Source: Paragyromitra xinjiangensis
Lineage: Eukaryota; Ascomycota; Pezizomycetes; Pezizales; Discinaceae
DNA: 64,000 bases
Assembly (NCBI GenBank): GCA_038503065.1
Contig: JBCAMK010000005.1
Location: forward strand, 744,001-808,000
Direction of reading: 5' to 3'
How positions within the stretch are numbered: the stretch's first letter is position 1; each line of letters begins with the position of its first letter. Of this stretch, positions 10,601 to 24,210 are shown piece after piece. Position numbers and translations under genes: made by a program. The notes beneath the pieces are model-generated. The model ran no database searches. It was not told the DNA's origin and worked only from the letters and a program-made list of their open reading frames with translations.

Positions 10601-13320
10601 GACCGCCTCATTAAAATTAAACTATACACGCCAAATTTAGCTAAAATATGACTATGAGGATAGGGGAAAATGTAAGCCTACCCCATGATTAAATCCCGCA
10701 TGATAAGCCTGTGGAAATGTGACTACAAATTGCCCTGCTCGTTGATCCAGTGCATAAACCGTAACCCCCGCCTTCATTAGCTGCTGGGGAGTTAGCAGAG
10801 TTACCAATTGAAACAAAAGGTCTGGCTGCTGTTCAAATAATTCCGGCACGGCTTCTCTCATAGCATTCTCGAACTTTTCGGCATCAGCTCCGGGAATGCC
10901 ATACCAAGTTTTCGTTGACCCGAAATGTTGATAATTGGCGGAATAGGTGTAGTGGTCTTCATTGTGCCAACAAAATGTTGAGAAGCACATACCAACGTAC
11001 AGCCAAGGCACAGTCATTCCAGAAACATCAGACTTAATATGCCTAAACAAGGACTCTGGGTGCAAGGGTAAGTTGTTAAGATTCCACGGATCGGTTGAAT
11101 ACATGTTTACGGGCTGTTTTTCAATGGTCGGGAATCCGCTTCCATGGGTGGTTGAATGAATATCTGCGCCATATTCCACCTCTACTGTCTCGTGAACACT
11201 TTCTACTAATCTCCAAAACTCTCTTTCAACATCATCCTCGGTAACTGGCCGTGGCTTATTCAGCACGGGATCGAACGGCATTTTCGATTGGAAGTAGTGA
11301 TTCTTAAAATTGTTCGCTTTCTCCTGGAATTGCCGCAGGGAGTAAATTTCCCCATCGGCAAACCCGTAATCCCCAGTTCCGACCAGGCAACGATCGCAGT
11401 ACCAATCTCGATCGGGAACACTCTTGAGGACGGGATCCAAGCAGTAAGTGTGGTAGCCATGGTCGCAGCTGTCGCAAAGGAGCAGATTAACCATGTCATC
11501 CCCACGCCCACATTTCTCACACTTCTACGAAACCATTAGACAATTCAGAAAAAAAATATAGAATCAAGGAAAATTACCTCGCCCGGATTACTGTTGTTGC
11601 GATCACCACCCAGTGTTCTTGGTGTTGACGAAGGTCTGTGCAGCGTCATGTGTGACCCAGCAACCATCGGTGCCGGTTCTGGTGGAAGATCAGCAAGCGA
11701 TCTCGGTTAAGCACAACCACACCTTGATGAAAACATCAAAGGGAACCGGGAAGTTCCATACCTTTCTTCAGTCTCTTACTTCTCCTCTCGCCATTCTCTG
11801 AATCATCACCAGCTCCATTAGGTTCGTTAGATGGTTCTTTGCTATCAACAACCCCATTTTCTTGACTGTGGCCACGCTTAAGAATTGACCCAAAAGTTCC
11901 TCCTTTGAGCTCTGGCGTATTTCTTTTGCTCGGTGTGACGCCGTTTTCAATTCTACGTGCATTGCTACCTGGAGTCAATCCCGTATCCGCCTCCCTCCTA
12001 CTGCCATTCGCCATATTCAGCGGCGTAAAGCTAGCCGGGCCAACATTGACCGGCGTAAATCCACTACCCGAGTTGACGGGAGTAAAACCACCATTCACAG
12101 CAGGCGTCGAACCACGAATTGGAGTCGCGTCTGTCATGTCGGTGTCAGATTTGTCGGGTGTTCCTCTCAGGGATCCGGCAAGGGTTGTTGACGCCCTGAC
12201 AGCTGGAGAATCTGGAGGCAAACTGCCCAATGGGGAATTTAATGGCTTATCCAATGGCAATTTCTTGATTGGTGACCCAGCAGGTGAAGGGGTTATGGCG
12301 CCTCTCAGCTCCGCCTCAATCTGCTGTTGCACACCAGGCTTCGCTGATTTGACCCATTCTTCATAGGGATGAAGGTAACGTTGGTAAGAGTTTTTCAGCG
12401 AAGTGGATAGGCTAGACATGATTTTTCCCGAATACCCCAAGTCTCTTCCAATCTCAGCCCATTTTTTATGTTTGCAAACATTGTTGAATCCACCTCTGAT
12501 CTCAACCGCCTTTTTCAAGCGATAAAGATCAAGTGGTCGTTTATCGACCGATGGAAACCTGTTCAAATTCGTGCCGTGCTGCTTATGATACTTAGAAAGT
12601 TGGTCGAGATAATTTAGGTTTGCTCTAGTGCCTATAGTACGCGAAAAAAAGGATGTGATGTCAGTTTACGAAAAGAGACCACGATTATCAAACGCAACGG
12701 CAATATTTGCAGTAGTTAGAATGCAATTACCTCCTTCTACGGAGTTGAGCTCCTGTCTTCTTGTGCGAAAATGAAATCGCTAAAATCACAATGTTAGCAT
12801 GATCCATCGTAGTGCAAGCGAACGAAACAAAACCACAGAATTTCGGGGGTGGAAAAGAAAAACAGTATTGAGTCGGATAAGCGACGGGGACAAGAAAAAG
12901 CAGAAAGATCCCACAAACCTCTGTATCAACCGCGAAATCTGGGTTCCAGCTGTCTGGTGGAATGATCTTGCAGATTCCATATTTCTTGCCTTCCTCAGAA
13001 ATACTTTTAATGTATTCAAACGGATCCTTGAATTGTTCCAGTGTTGGCCTATAGGTTGGTGCCTCTGCCAACCCATGTGGTCGTATTCGCTTTGGATTCT
13101 CTTTAGATGTCGAACTCCTCCTCTCCACAGTAGACATGTCCAGAGCCTGTGCTTTTCGAGAGCTCAGCGGAGCGGATTGGTAACCCCCGGGGCCGGGATG
13201 AGTGGTCGGCAGGCTTCCTCCTCCAGGTCCACCGGCCTTCATTCTCGTCGAAGGAGCGCGAGGTGACGGACGTGCCGACGAGGCCGCCGCCGAAGACGAC
13301 GACGACGCAGCGGCCGGCAT
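7700..13320 (-). CDS. kdmB: KDM5/JARID1-type histone H3K4 demethylase
   Basis: Eight exons, complement(7700-8765, 8822-10399, 10458-10621, 10682-11524, 11578-11678, 11762-12631, 12731-12779, 12919-13320), all in phase, encode 1690 residues, a normal size for fungal KDM5. Domains in order: Ala/Ser-rich N-terminus; JmjN (~86-150); ARID (~152-245, FNNVCKHKKWAEIGRDLGYS); Ser/Thr/Pro linker; PHD1 (~475-525, LLLCDSCDHGYHTYCLDP); JmjC with the Fe(II) ligands HxE in CWHNEDH (~660) and the distal His in AYHAGFNHG (~745), plus Lys in STKTWYG; C5HC2 zinc finger (QCGVCKVYCYL, ~850); helical PLU-1 region; PHD2 (CICRQPEAGMMIECEVCHEW, split by an intron); Ser/Pro-rich tail. All catalytic ligands are present. 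The family removes H3K4me3/me2 using 2-oxoglutarate in the nucleus; the Aspergillus counterpart is KdmB. The domain assignment is firm; the symbol is by family. Confidence 0.95.
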
Positions 13321-15711
13321 TATTTAAGTTGTGAAAGTTTGGTCGGTTGTGAGAATGGGAATGGTTTGACTTTTGATGGGGGCGGAAGCGGATGTAGATG
13401 TGGGGTGTGTCGGTTTCTTATACTAGATGATTTCTGGTGGGAGCTACAGCAGGGCAGGGAAAGTATATTATTGCAGAACTGCGGCAAATATTCACCCAAG
13501 CCAAGCACCATGTGCGGCTAGCAAGAATCAATCCAACGGGAACAACAGCTACAAGAAACTGTCTAAAACCGCAAGTAACTGATATCCGCAGGCTAACCGA
13601 GAAAGAGAAGGAGAGTTGTCCGTAAAGAATGGACTGGGGGGGGTGTGTGTGGGAATGGGGGGAGTTGATGCGGAAGAAGGAACGACAGGGAGGAAGGAAG
13701 AAAGGGAACGGAGGGAAATCGGGGGAATCGAGACAGACAGAGGAAATACTACGATAGCCTCCGCCCAGGGATCATGTGTGTGGCTGCTATGTGAGAGAGT
13801 GGGTGTGGAGGGGTGGGCCGTTTCGTGGGAGATAATATGGCTTCCCTTCGTTTCCTTTCCTTGCTTGCTTGATTGCTTGCTTGCTGACAGCCGCTCAGCC
13901 AAAAAAGACTGGAGTTTGATGGTTCGACAAAACAACAGCAGGACAGACACGGACGGGCGGCGAGGTCCCAAGGAGAGCGCAGAAAGCAACAGCGGGGGAT
14001 GTGTGAAGAAGGAATGTGAGGAATTGGGGCGCGGAAAGGCTAGGAGTGTGATATGTATGTAAAGTATGGCGCGGGCGGCTTGCGCTAACCGGTATTGCTG
14101 CTTGTCTGCACTTATGAGAAACACCAGTATCTCAAAACGAGAGAGCGCGCACGACAAAAAAGAATAGGCAGGGCAGGCAGGCAGGGCATACGAAAGGGAG
14201 AGTGCGTGAGGAGCAAGTAGGGAGGACACACAAACAGACAGAACAGCAGCAGCAACACGCGAAAGAGAAGATTGGTAGCACCCCAAAGTAAATGCCCACG
14301 TACATATCATACCATCATCCATACACACGCATATACCTAATACCTATGTACTCAAGCAACGTCCTTCCTTACATGCCATGGTTGCGCTCTCTCCATGTTA
14401 ATGTTGACGTATATGTAATTACATGTACACATTTATGTTCACCAAACCCTTCCCACCTCATTGAAACAAAACTGAATATAGCTACATGTATGCACATACT
14501 TGCGCAGGTCCGGCTTGAAGTACTCTATCATGCACCTCTCAGCCGTGGGAAAAACCCCCCGAAAAGCAATTGGAAAAATTCAACGACAGACATGTATGTT
14601 CGTTCGCCCGCTGACAAGACAAGCAAGAGGAAAGAAAAAAAAGTCCCAGTCAGTCACTTCCCCATGCGTCAAATGACCAATTGTCGTCCCCATTCGGTCG
14701 CTGGACGTTGCTGAGCTCCCGATCTAGCTAGTTTTATTCCCTTTCTGACCGCTGCAAGCGATCTCCCTCGTCTCGCTGAATTTTCCAGATTTCGAACCTG
14801 GCCAGCGTTTCCTTTATCGCAGCCGCAGCCAGATGTCCTGCCTGTCGTGTGGTGTGGGAGACGTCGGCCGTCCGCCGTCGAGGTCCAATTGTCCTACGCC
14901 AGGCTCCACCCAGAATCCTCGCCCGTTTCGGTCGCCATGGGGTTCCTGTGCAGGGCGCCGGCGATCTGAGACACCCATCCACACACATCCACACCCATCC
15001 GTCCATCAGCAGCCAGCAGCAGCAAGGAGGTGCGACCGACGCAAACAAGATATGACCGACGTCAGGTCTCCATCCCGACTTCACCTCTCCGACCTCTTAT
15101 TTCAACCTCACTCCCATCCGGCTCTCCTACCACGCTAAAGCCAATAATCATCACGCGTTAATTTTATCCGAGCCGCGCACGTAAAAATGATCAAAAATAA
15201 TCTATGAGCATCCTAAGCGAGACGGGTAGAAGGGATCGATTATTATTCGACAAGCTCATTTTGAGTCCTGACCAGTACTTATCTGTATGCCTCGATACCC
15301 GACACCGGTACCGTACCTGGGGGGAAAAAAAAAGAAAGACACGTTATGCATGTTATAACTTGTTTTTCCGAGACACCATTGTTCGTTTTATGCATCGGTT
15401 ATCGTACATACTCTCAAGCACATGTATGACCGATACATGTAGGTTCAGAGATCCAGCCTCTGAAACGCGATTCAAAAATACTTCCTCTATGTACCCAAAT
15501 TACTGCTTGACACTTACCCGGTCACCTGGTGACTACGATACATGGGCTCCAGAATTTTAATCAGAGGCTGCAACGCGCCTGGTCACAGTGGCATATAAAG
15601 TAATCACGGCTGGCTGCAAAACTGACTTGATATTCCTTTTCATCCTCATAAAACCAACTATATAAGTACATAAAGTTGAGTGGAGATGGTAATCGCTGAT
15701 AGAAAATTCGC
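13321..15711. other. Leader/promoter region of the demethylase gene and spacer
   Basis: From 13321 to about 14290 the minus strand is pyrimidine-rich with many CT and C runs, as expected for a long fungal 5' UTR and promoter. Open frames on both strands here are low complexity. Three TACATGTA palindromes lie at 14420, 14483 and 15434. No gene is supported up to the stop of the minus-strand gene at 15712. Confidence 0.5.
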
Positions 15712-17449
15712 TCAAAGCCTTAGGCTAGTATATGTCTTCCTAGGACCAACCGCCTCCCACGGCTCATCAAATCCAGCACCTCTTATCCATGACGAAGCTC
15801 CTTTCTCAACATCCTCAACACTATCGATACCTGTAAATGTGTCAGCACATTCATCAAGCCCTCTGAGGATCAACCCAAAAGCTTTGTATAGAAATACTAA
15901 CACATAGCAGCAATCTTCAACCACATATCCCCAACAATCGGAAGATCCATCCGCTCAACAACATCCTGATACCTTGCAGAGATCCTTTCTCCATTCACTA
16001 ATGCTCTGATGGTCTTAATAGTATGGCCATCGTCTTCCTTACGGAGCGCACGCTCGATGATGTCTAGCCACGGGTTCCCAGTAGTTTGAGGAACCTTAGG
16101 GGTATAGTTTCTGATCTCCTCGACAAGAAGCGGTGGCGCCCCCATAGAGGCGTACCAAAGTAGGTCATAGCGTGCCTTCCATTCAAGAAAACGCGCCTTG
16201 TTTTCTGGTGTGATCCAATCCTGGGATATGAAGGTTGTAAGGAAGATTGATGTTGTGAAACCATGAACCAGGAAGAAATCGAGTTTAATTTGCTTATCCT
16301 TTCGGATAGCACCTCCCATAAGTAATGCTTGACGCAACGAGTCAGCTTAGTTGGCAAAAGGAAGGGCCAGAGGCATATCCTAAAATATAATAAACATACC
16401 AGACATATTGATAGATTCGACCATTTTTTCATCAATCTGGCCAACAGGCACACGAAATTGCTTCGCGTACGAAACAATCTCATTCTGCGCATTCGCAAGA
16501 AGTTTCTTGTACGCCATTTTATCTTTCCCGCTTACCGAATCCCTGATCGTTTTATCATTATGGATCTCATCGAGCAGTGCTCTAAGCGTCTTGCTCGAAC
16601 CCTTCACGAAATAAACATCAACTCCCTGAAACCCCAATTTAACAAAATAGCACACAAGGCAGACACACCTTTATAGTCTCAGCCTCCGTTTCAGATTCCA
16701 AAGAAAACCCAAGTGACCAATCGGGACTTCCCGCGGCCTGTGCAAGCCCTTCCGGAATAAGTCCTGGCAGTCCAAATTCCAACCCATATCCGACATGGAT
16801 TATCGGATGATAGAGAGCTAGTTATCCAACATCAGCATACTCCCGTCCTACTATCATCTCTTACAAAACCTACCAGCGAAACACCTAACTAGAAAGTTAT
16901 CCGCTGCTTCTGTCCTTGAGAACATCCTCTTGTTAATCATCTCCTGCCAACCGATATCTTTCATCTCTTTCTGGAAGAACACTAGGAAGTCGGAGTAGTG
17001 CCGGTTGTCACCCAGGTATTTGTCCCAAGTGCTCTCATCGGATAGATCTGTGAGGGCTTGTTCGTCGACCTCGGGACGGGAACGTTGGATACGTTTCTCG
17101 CGGTCATAAATATTGCTGAGGTTGGCTGGGGTAGCCCCGAAGTCATAGGAGCCTAGAAGGGCATGGGTTATGTGGTTCTATGAATGTGAGAAACATGATA
17201 CTGGGTATAAGACTACGGGGAAGCCATACGATAAATCCTATGAAAGGGATAAAGTTAGCAGCGTATGGTAGCCCCATATCTGATGGGATACTTACCCTGA
17301 GGAGTGAAGAATCCATGGTGCTCGGTATTGTTTCTCTGGAGAAGTTCACTGACTTTACGAGTGCTGTCAGGGGTGATACCTGGGAAGGAGATTAATCCAG
17401 CCTTCCCCGGCTTCAATTCGATCTTGTTACCTACGGCTTGGGTCGCCAT
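15712..17449 (-). CDS. Questin oxidase/AflY-family protein
   Basis: Seven exons, complement(15712-15830, 15902-16345, 16400-16625, 16669-16817, 16874-17177, 17230-17237, 17296-17449), give 467 residues in continuous phase. The order of conserved stretches fits the questin oxidase (AflY/HypB, Pfam DUF4243) family: N-terminal [14 protein letters not shown], then [16 protein letters not shown], a central [16 protein letters not shown], and C-terminal [10 protein letters not shown] followed by [20 protein letters not shown]. In known members these His-rich helical proteins do Baeyer-Villiger-type ring opening of anthraquinones such as questin, or act in aflatoxin-type pathways. No polyketide synthase or other pathway gene is adjacent, so no cluster or substrate is inferred. 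The second exon is only 8 nt (GATTTATC); without it the frame breaks before NHITHALL. The start is the ATG giving [12 protein letters not shown]. Confidence 0.85.
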
Positions 17450-20400
17450 AGTTCTCAGTTGTGACGGCGTTAGGTGGAATTTATTTATTGGTAGTACTTG
17501 AGGTCTGCACACAGTTCTCGGTGAAGACGCGACGTTTAACAATAACCAGGAAAGTGTGGATATTCTAAAATGGCGAGTATTTATGAGAGATCGAAATTTA
17601 TACTTCATATAAAGACTCATAATTAGAAAACTATCACAGTGATACAGCATACCCTGCAGCCGCTAAAGAATCATCCTCGCACTATTTTTTTCTTCTGTTC
17701 CTCACTCGTACGAGAAGCTATCGGGCGATACGAGCCGTTTCGTTCGTTGGACCGCGACGATGACACACGTCGTTCTATAGATCTAGAGCAGTACTGATTT
17801 GAAACCGAACCCATTTTCCTTCCTATCACCAGCAGTCCCGAAGCAACTGTAGACCCGGAAGCGAATTGACTATACATGTGTTGGACAATATGTACCTGCC
17901 TTACTATTAATGTTGTGGTGGGAATGTCCGTTGATATGATGCAACATATGCCATGTCAAAAAATTCACCCACGCAGCCGGAAGGTGTTGATGATCCGAAA
18001 ATCTGCAGATGCTATGCACCTCTATCCTAGCTGAGCCTTTGTTCGCGCTTCTTCCCCGCAATAGTGACACCATTGGGCGGCAGAGGCCGGGCAACAACGT
18101 GGCAGACTATGGCATGCGGCTGAGACATCTGTCGTCAGTTTGTCGCTCGGAGGTGGTACAAGGAAAAGGAATCGCTGGTTGGGCTGGTAGGTGCGGTCGC
18201 GAAACCAAGGCAGGAACATAATTGGGAAATCTATGGTCTGGTTTTTTTCCCCACTCTCTCTTTCTCGGCCGATATACCGAAGTGATGATCGTTTTTGAAG
18301 CTCTAGAAATTAAAATCGAGTCGAGAACAGTTTTGTTTGTCACCATCGTAACTAGAGGAGTTGCAATAGGATATTTATGGACCCAGAATACGAGACTTGC
18401 TGTGGTTGGTTCTACCGTAAGCCGTGTGGCGTTCAGAGATCTTCGGTATTGCGAACCAATCGCGGTGAGATGATATTTCTGGCACAATCCAAGCCTTCTC
18501 GCGTGAGATGGTTTCAGATCTCTAAAGCAAATAACGAGTGACTATTCATGATGTGACGTATAGACAGAACCACTTTGGTGGCGAAGATTCTTAGCCTGAG
18601 GAGGTTATATTGTGAGTGATATTTGATGAAGCTGACCCCTTTTCTCAGCTCGACGTAATTTCGTCAGTCCTACTCGAGCATCCACTTTGGGGGTTCAAGA
18701 TTTCTATTTCTTCTAGATGTGATCTGCAGAAAGCTACAATACTAGGATAGAGCAAAATTTGTCTAATTAGAGCTTAGATACGAGGCTGAAAAATCTAGCA
18801 CAAAGGAAACTTTGCAGGATATCACGGACTCGAGCCTCTTCATGCTATCCAATTTGATACCTCTAAGCTTCAGCGACTGATCAACCCTTCTAGATCACCC
18901 TCATCACTCACCCCGCCAAAAAGCTCACGAAAGCAACACAGATTCTAGACACCAAGATCTCAAATCAACTAAACCTACCGAGCTCACTTCGTATCTGAAC
19001 TGCCGGCGAGAAGCCAACACGTGCTACTCGGTGAGCTTTCTCCGTTTCAGGGAAGAAAAAAAAATAATAAACTATGACCAACCCAGTCCAATTGAATACA
19101 TGTATTCCCCCAAGCTTAGATCAACCGACAGATCGAGGGTGTATTACAAACTCGATAACCTGGTCTATCATTATCAAGTCACGGCCCCCGGAACAAACGT
19201 AATAGTAAAGTCTAGACCACACCGGATCTCTCCGGCCGGCAAAAAGTTCGGCCGAAAAGGAGCTGCCGGACGTACCGAGGGCTGGAGTATATTCAACTGA
19301 ACATCACCTCTAACACGATTCAACTCGATAGATCAGCGAGAGAGACTCAGGGCTTTTATTAATTTATCTAACCAGCTGCTGACGACAGCGCTGATGAAAT
19401 CCACAGCACAGAGCAAGACACTACTACTCCCTCTCACCATCTACGTCTCTCCTCCCACTCAACTATCTCGGTTCGAAGGAAAAAAAAGTCAAAGTCCAAA
19501 ATCACGGGAAAAAAACGCCATTGCCAGTTATGCGCCCATATGACGACAAGCAAGAAGTCAACGAAATACCCCTTACCCCCCCCCCAACCAGTCCCCAATT
19601 AATAATTGATATGTAGTGAAAGATAGATCCAAAAGAAAGAAGGAGACAGCTACGGTAAGCGTGTCAAGCTGGTCTATGGTTGGGAAGGAGAGCTAGGCAG
19701 TTTAGCGACAGCAGTGGTGCAGGCTAAGCTCGCTTCTATTGCTATATTTGCGGAAGATGTCAGCGATATTCTTAAGGGACAGATTGGGAGGGAGGAGGCG
19801 AAATGACCTTTCTGATTCGGCACTGTTCCGTCGGGACGCGGGGATAGCGAATGGGAGTGTGAAGCCAGCCTTTGAGAGTGGGGAGAACCGTCAACACACA
19901 GAACTATGATACGGACGAACAACGCAACGAAGCTGCACAGGGAGGTATCGGGTGAGGAGGGGAGCTGGAGAGAGAACTCACGACAAGATAACTGTACATA
20001 ACAATCGCCTTTGGAGATCTAGCGGAGCCCGCAGCGCGCTGTGAGAAAGAGCGGATGGCCTGGTAGGGGAGTGACATTTTTATTGTTATTGACTTCTGTT
20101 TTTTTGAGCTTTTCGTTCGAGCGATAGGGGGGTTGTAAAGAAACTGTTAAATGGCAGGTTGATACAACAGCAGATGGTCAAGATTGAGAGAACAAGAGGA
20201 GAAGGAGACCTGTTATCTGCTCTTTAAAACCTCCCTAAATTCCATATCTCAGGATCAGATTCCAACTGATCAGCTCCAACCGGCAAATCAGGAGCTCCGG
20301 ATTTCAAACAGCACGCGGGTGTTCGGGGTCACGCACGGCGTACGATACAGGCTGAGCGGTGGGGTTGTGAGTCGATATTGCAAGCAATCAAGCACGCGAA

Positions 20401-23024
20401 CAACAGCCGGAATGGTGCGTGCGCGCAGTGGGCTGACATTCTTTCTTTTGCCTTCTTTTCTGGAAATCATAGCAAAACAACCTGAATCTTACGTTAGCTG
20501 CTCTTACTAGCACTTCATGCGATTGAACTTAACCGTATGCAGGTCGAGAAAGCTGTAGAGTTGCTTGCTTGGCTGGCCAGGGAGTATTCCGGTTGAAACA
20601 AGGCTGCGCTGCGGTGCCTGGCTGGCTGGAGTTGGGGCGAGATAGGCGCTATCGGATGATCTTCGCGAGGTCACTCCACACATCGTTTCACGGGAGGGTT
20701 TTTTTCCCTTCGGCTGGTAGCGAAAAATACCGAGTGGTGCAACAAGCTTAAGGATACATGTAATATAGGGTGTTCTACATAGTTGAGGGGTTCCGAGAGC
20801 TCGGATCTGGAGTAAAAATTTAAAAGCTGGCGTCATGCCAATCCGGGCTATTATTCTCTGGGAAGGAAAAAAGAGAAACAAAAGGGGGAGCACTTAGTTG
20901 GATGGGCAAAACTCAGTCGATGCGAGTCCTCCACTAGACAGCTTATGCCCGTGATAACCGTTCACTCAGTGAGTATGTAGTAAGTAATCCAAGAAGGCCG
21001 TGAGATTGTATTATCTGCATTGATATGTAGAGTACGGCAGGCCTCCAACAAGTTTTCGCGGGGTTAAAGGGTTTCGTTGCCACATCTCCAACCGCTATGG
21101 ATTTCACTACACCCTCCACTCGAGACAGGGGGCGAGCCACTGTGGCCTACACTCTATTGGTAAACCTGCTGAGATTCATCGTAGTACCAGGTACTCTCCA
21201 ACTACATCATGTTATAGATTCGGAACTACCCGCAATGAACATGTACCTAAACCAAGGCAACCACACCACTTCAACCGAAAAAAAGATATGGAAAACTGTG
21301 AAGGCTGAACAATACCTTGCGAGGCGACCGTGTCTTCAAATCGCATCTGTAACACTATCTCGGTGGAAACCGATTCAGGATCGTCGAAAGCCTAGATATC
21401 CCGGCTCTTCAGGCACAATATTTGGTGTACCCTCTAGATAAGTCCCGTGTAATGAGTTATCGATTGCCTGGTTTTTAGTAAACAGTCTATGGTGCCACAA
21501 GGCTCACTCAGCACTCGTTGCGAAAGAACCTAGAACCCAGCTCGGGAGACCTACTATAGTAGGTAATCTATATGCCATATGCCAGATTGGGCATCGCAAT
21601 ACTCCGTACATCAGGGCGGTTTCCCACATCTTTGAGGACGGACCATTTCTGCTCGCCTTGGGGCGAGTATGGGAGTGTTTGCTTCCATGCAGCTGTGCCG
21701 TAGGGAGCGGAAGGTCTGTTTATTAGTTGTCGATGAGCTAAATATAAGGAAAGAGCTTAAGAATAGCTAGTGTCAATAATAGGGCGTTAAACTACCACTA
21801 CCGAAAGAAAAAAATAATAGTGTTATATTCTTCCGGAAAGACAAAAAAGGGTCTCTGTTTCTGGATGCCTGGGGGATAGCGTAACAGAGCACCTTATACG
21901 AGAACAAGAAATCCCACGCGTATACATAGACTGGTCATATGCAGGATACGCAGGGCGAAAGATATATCAAAGGTGTATAACAGACTAAAAAGACAGACCA
22001 CACCAAGGATTGTCAAAATATCTTTCATCTCTCAGCCCACTCATTAGTGCTAAATAAGTGTAGTTAATAGTAGGATTACGTACTACAGAAAACACGGCTG
22101 CGAGTTGCAGTAATGAAATAATGGAGTAAATAGGGGCTTCAAGGTGCACGCGTCAGTGCAGGCACCATCGTAATCAAGTACCCCAGTAACATAATCAGGA
22201 GATAAATTAAAGTGATCTCTGGGAGCCGTTCTCAAATGTTTCTTTTTATTCAAGCATATCCGAAACAGCTCCCGTCTGGTCCAAAAGAATTAACACGTTT
22301 TCGTCACCAACAGGTATGTGTGTTTCCCTCTTCACCGACAAATGTTTCCTGTTTTACCGACAAGTCCCTTTATTCACCACAGAGTCCTTTCTATTCACTA
22401 ACAGGCCTCTTCTCCGGTAAACTCTTCCACTTACTCCATGAAGCTTTTTTTACATGATGAACTGGAAGCTATAGCGCACCGTGATGAAACATGCAAGCTT
22501 AGCTCTAGGCTGCTGTGCCCAACGCTCCCAGAGAGTTGGAAGGGGCGCAAATATCCACACTGTCGAACTCACAAACCCAATAACTTAAAGGTTCACAGTG
22601 AAGTCGGTAGAAGGCGATTTGCGGGATTTGAAGCGAGGCCAATATTAGATCTACAGCGAGGTCTGCATGGACGTGTGTTTCGAACAGCTTTTAGAACATA
22701 TATGTAAAGTACATAGGCAGATACATAAAATGTAGCTGGATAATATAAGTAGATAGAGAATTGAGCTTGACTGACGCAGAATTATCTGTAACTGTAACAT
22801 AAAGAATGACTTTCATATATCATAGTATTGGAACCCCATCCGTAGCTTGGATACATGTATTTTCCACCCCTGTTGGTGGCTGTAGAGCGGGAAATGTCAC
22901 GCGGAAATGATGGTATGATAGGGCTTGGCACCTAGCACCGTAAACGACCTCTCCCGCTGCTTCTTTCTCTTCTTCCCTCCCTCCCTCTTGATCATCAATC
23001 TAAGATCCAAGTTCAATTGCAAAA
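17450..23024. other. Gene-poor interval
   Basis: About 5.6 kb with no supported gene. Open frames are short, lie on both strands and show no domain. TACATGTA palindromes occur at 19097 (within the 14-nt palindrome GAATACATGTATTC), 20755 and 22852. A pyrimidine-rich leader at about 22960-22990 precedes the decayed gene that follows. Confidence 0.5.
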
Positions 23025-24210
23025 ATGTCACCCTACACTTCTAACAGTCTCAAATCTTATTTTCTGGTTTCAAGAAACTACTAGCCCATCACCCCTCAGC
23101 TAGATTCTGGGTTCTAACGGCCTTTATACATTCTATCTACAAAACCGGCACCAATACCGTCAATATTTCTATTCAATGTGTTTGCTCAGCAGTACTCCAT
23201 CTCTTCCTGGATAAACAACTCAAGAGCGTGGCCAATACTCTTCACTAAAGCATCGAGAACTACGTCCTTGTTCTAAAAGCAAGCATGTTCTATATTACGA
23301 GACAATTCGGGATATCAGTGAGTTAATTTAGCGGATGATAGATTCAGATATATACACTACTAACTTCTATAGCCTTAATGGTAGTTAGAACGAAAACCAG
23401 ATGAACGAAGGGCCATGAAGAAACTTGAAACCAACGTGGTCAGCAACGCCGAAGCCGCTGGTATTGATATAATCCAGGAATCATTCAAGGGTCTCCAAAT
23501 CGCTTGTCAATGAGCGACCTAGTCATTTCTTTTTGTTGGATCCACGAACTGGAGGAGTCACAGTTAGTAGTCTCGATTATAGAGAGTATCACACTGTGGC
23601 AAGGGAAGATGGGGAGTCAAGACAAGGTATAATAGTAAGTATATAATATTTCTATCTTGCCCATAGCCTAGATAGAAGCTTATCAGCACTAACTAACTAT
23701 TAGAGTGGCTTTAGTAAAAATACCAGTCGAACCTACTATGTCAAGGATGCTATTTCCTTCAGTTAGACAACGACAAGCCCACCTGGCATGAACTCATATC
23801 GCAAAGCTTCTAAAACGACAACCAAACCCAACATGATTCACCAGTTCACATGGGTTCCGGTAGTATAGGGAGCTTTATAATACCTGGAAGATATAAGATC
23901 CTCTAACTCCACTATCCTCTAAGGGTTAGATAACGTCGGGCATTGATAATACCAATCCGTCGGGGATATGCTATTCATGTTAATGGCGGATGGCTTGACA
24001 CACACTTCATCCATGCAACCTGAATACTAGGTTCTTGGTCAAGGGTTGGAAGCTCACAGATCAGTCTTATATTAGAGTTGGGTGCAGTAACGCCTGGCTA
24101 TTCAACAAATGGAGTAGGTCTCTGGAATAGGAAATCATCGAGAGCTATTTGTTGCTGCAACTTGACAGCGCCAGATTCAAATACATTGGAGCGGGAGGGA
24201 CAGACTGGTA
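23025..24210 (+). pseudogene. Decayed protein-coding gene, family unknown
   Basis: A pyrimidine-rich leader and a CAAAA-ATG context at 23025 open a frame that stops after 19 codons. A second frame is coding-like from 23066 (GFKKLLAHHPSARFWVLTAF, then IHSIYKTGTNTVNISIQCVC) and has one stop (TAA at 23246) before a canonical 55-nt intron (23318-23372, GTGAGT, branch ACTAAC, TATAG). Beyond it, coding-like blocks appear in shifted frames: SNAEAAGIDIIQESFKGLQI near 23450, and HFFLLDPRTGGVTVSSLDYR from about 23515 to 23620. Later blocks carry more stops, and the 3' limit is a guess. Preserved splice signals with broken frames point to a gene lost recently. I do not recognise the family. The alternative is chance open frames, but the intron makes that less likely. 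Confidence 0.4.

Noticed and set aside
13549..14328. 259-codon minus-strand frame upstream of KDM5
   Set aside because: Serine/leucine/proline low complexity arising from a pyrimidine-rich leader; no homology pattern.
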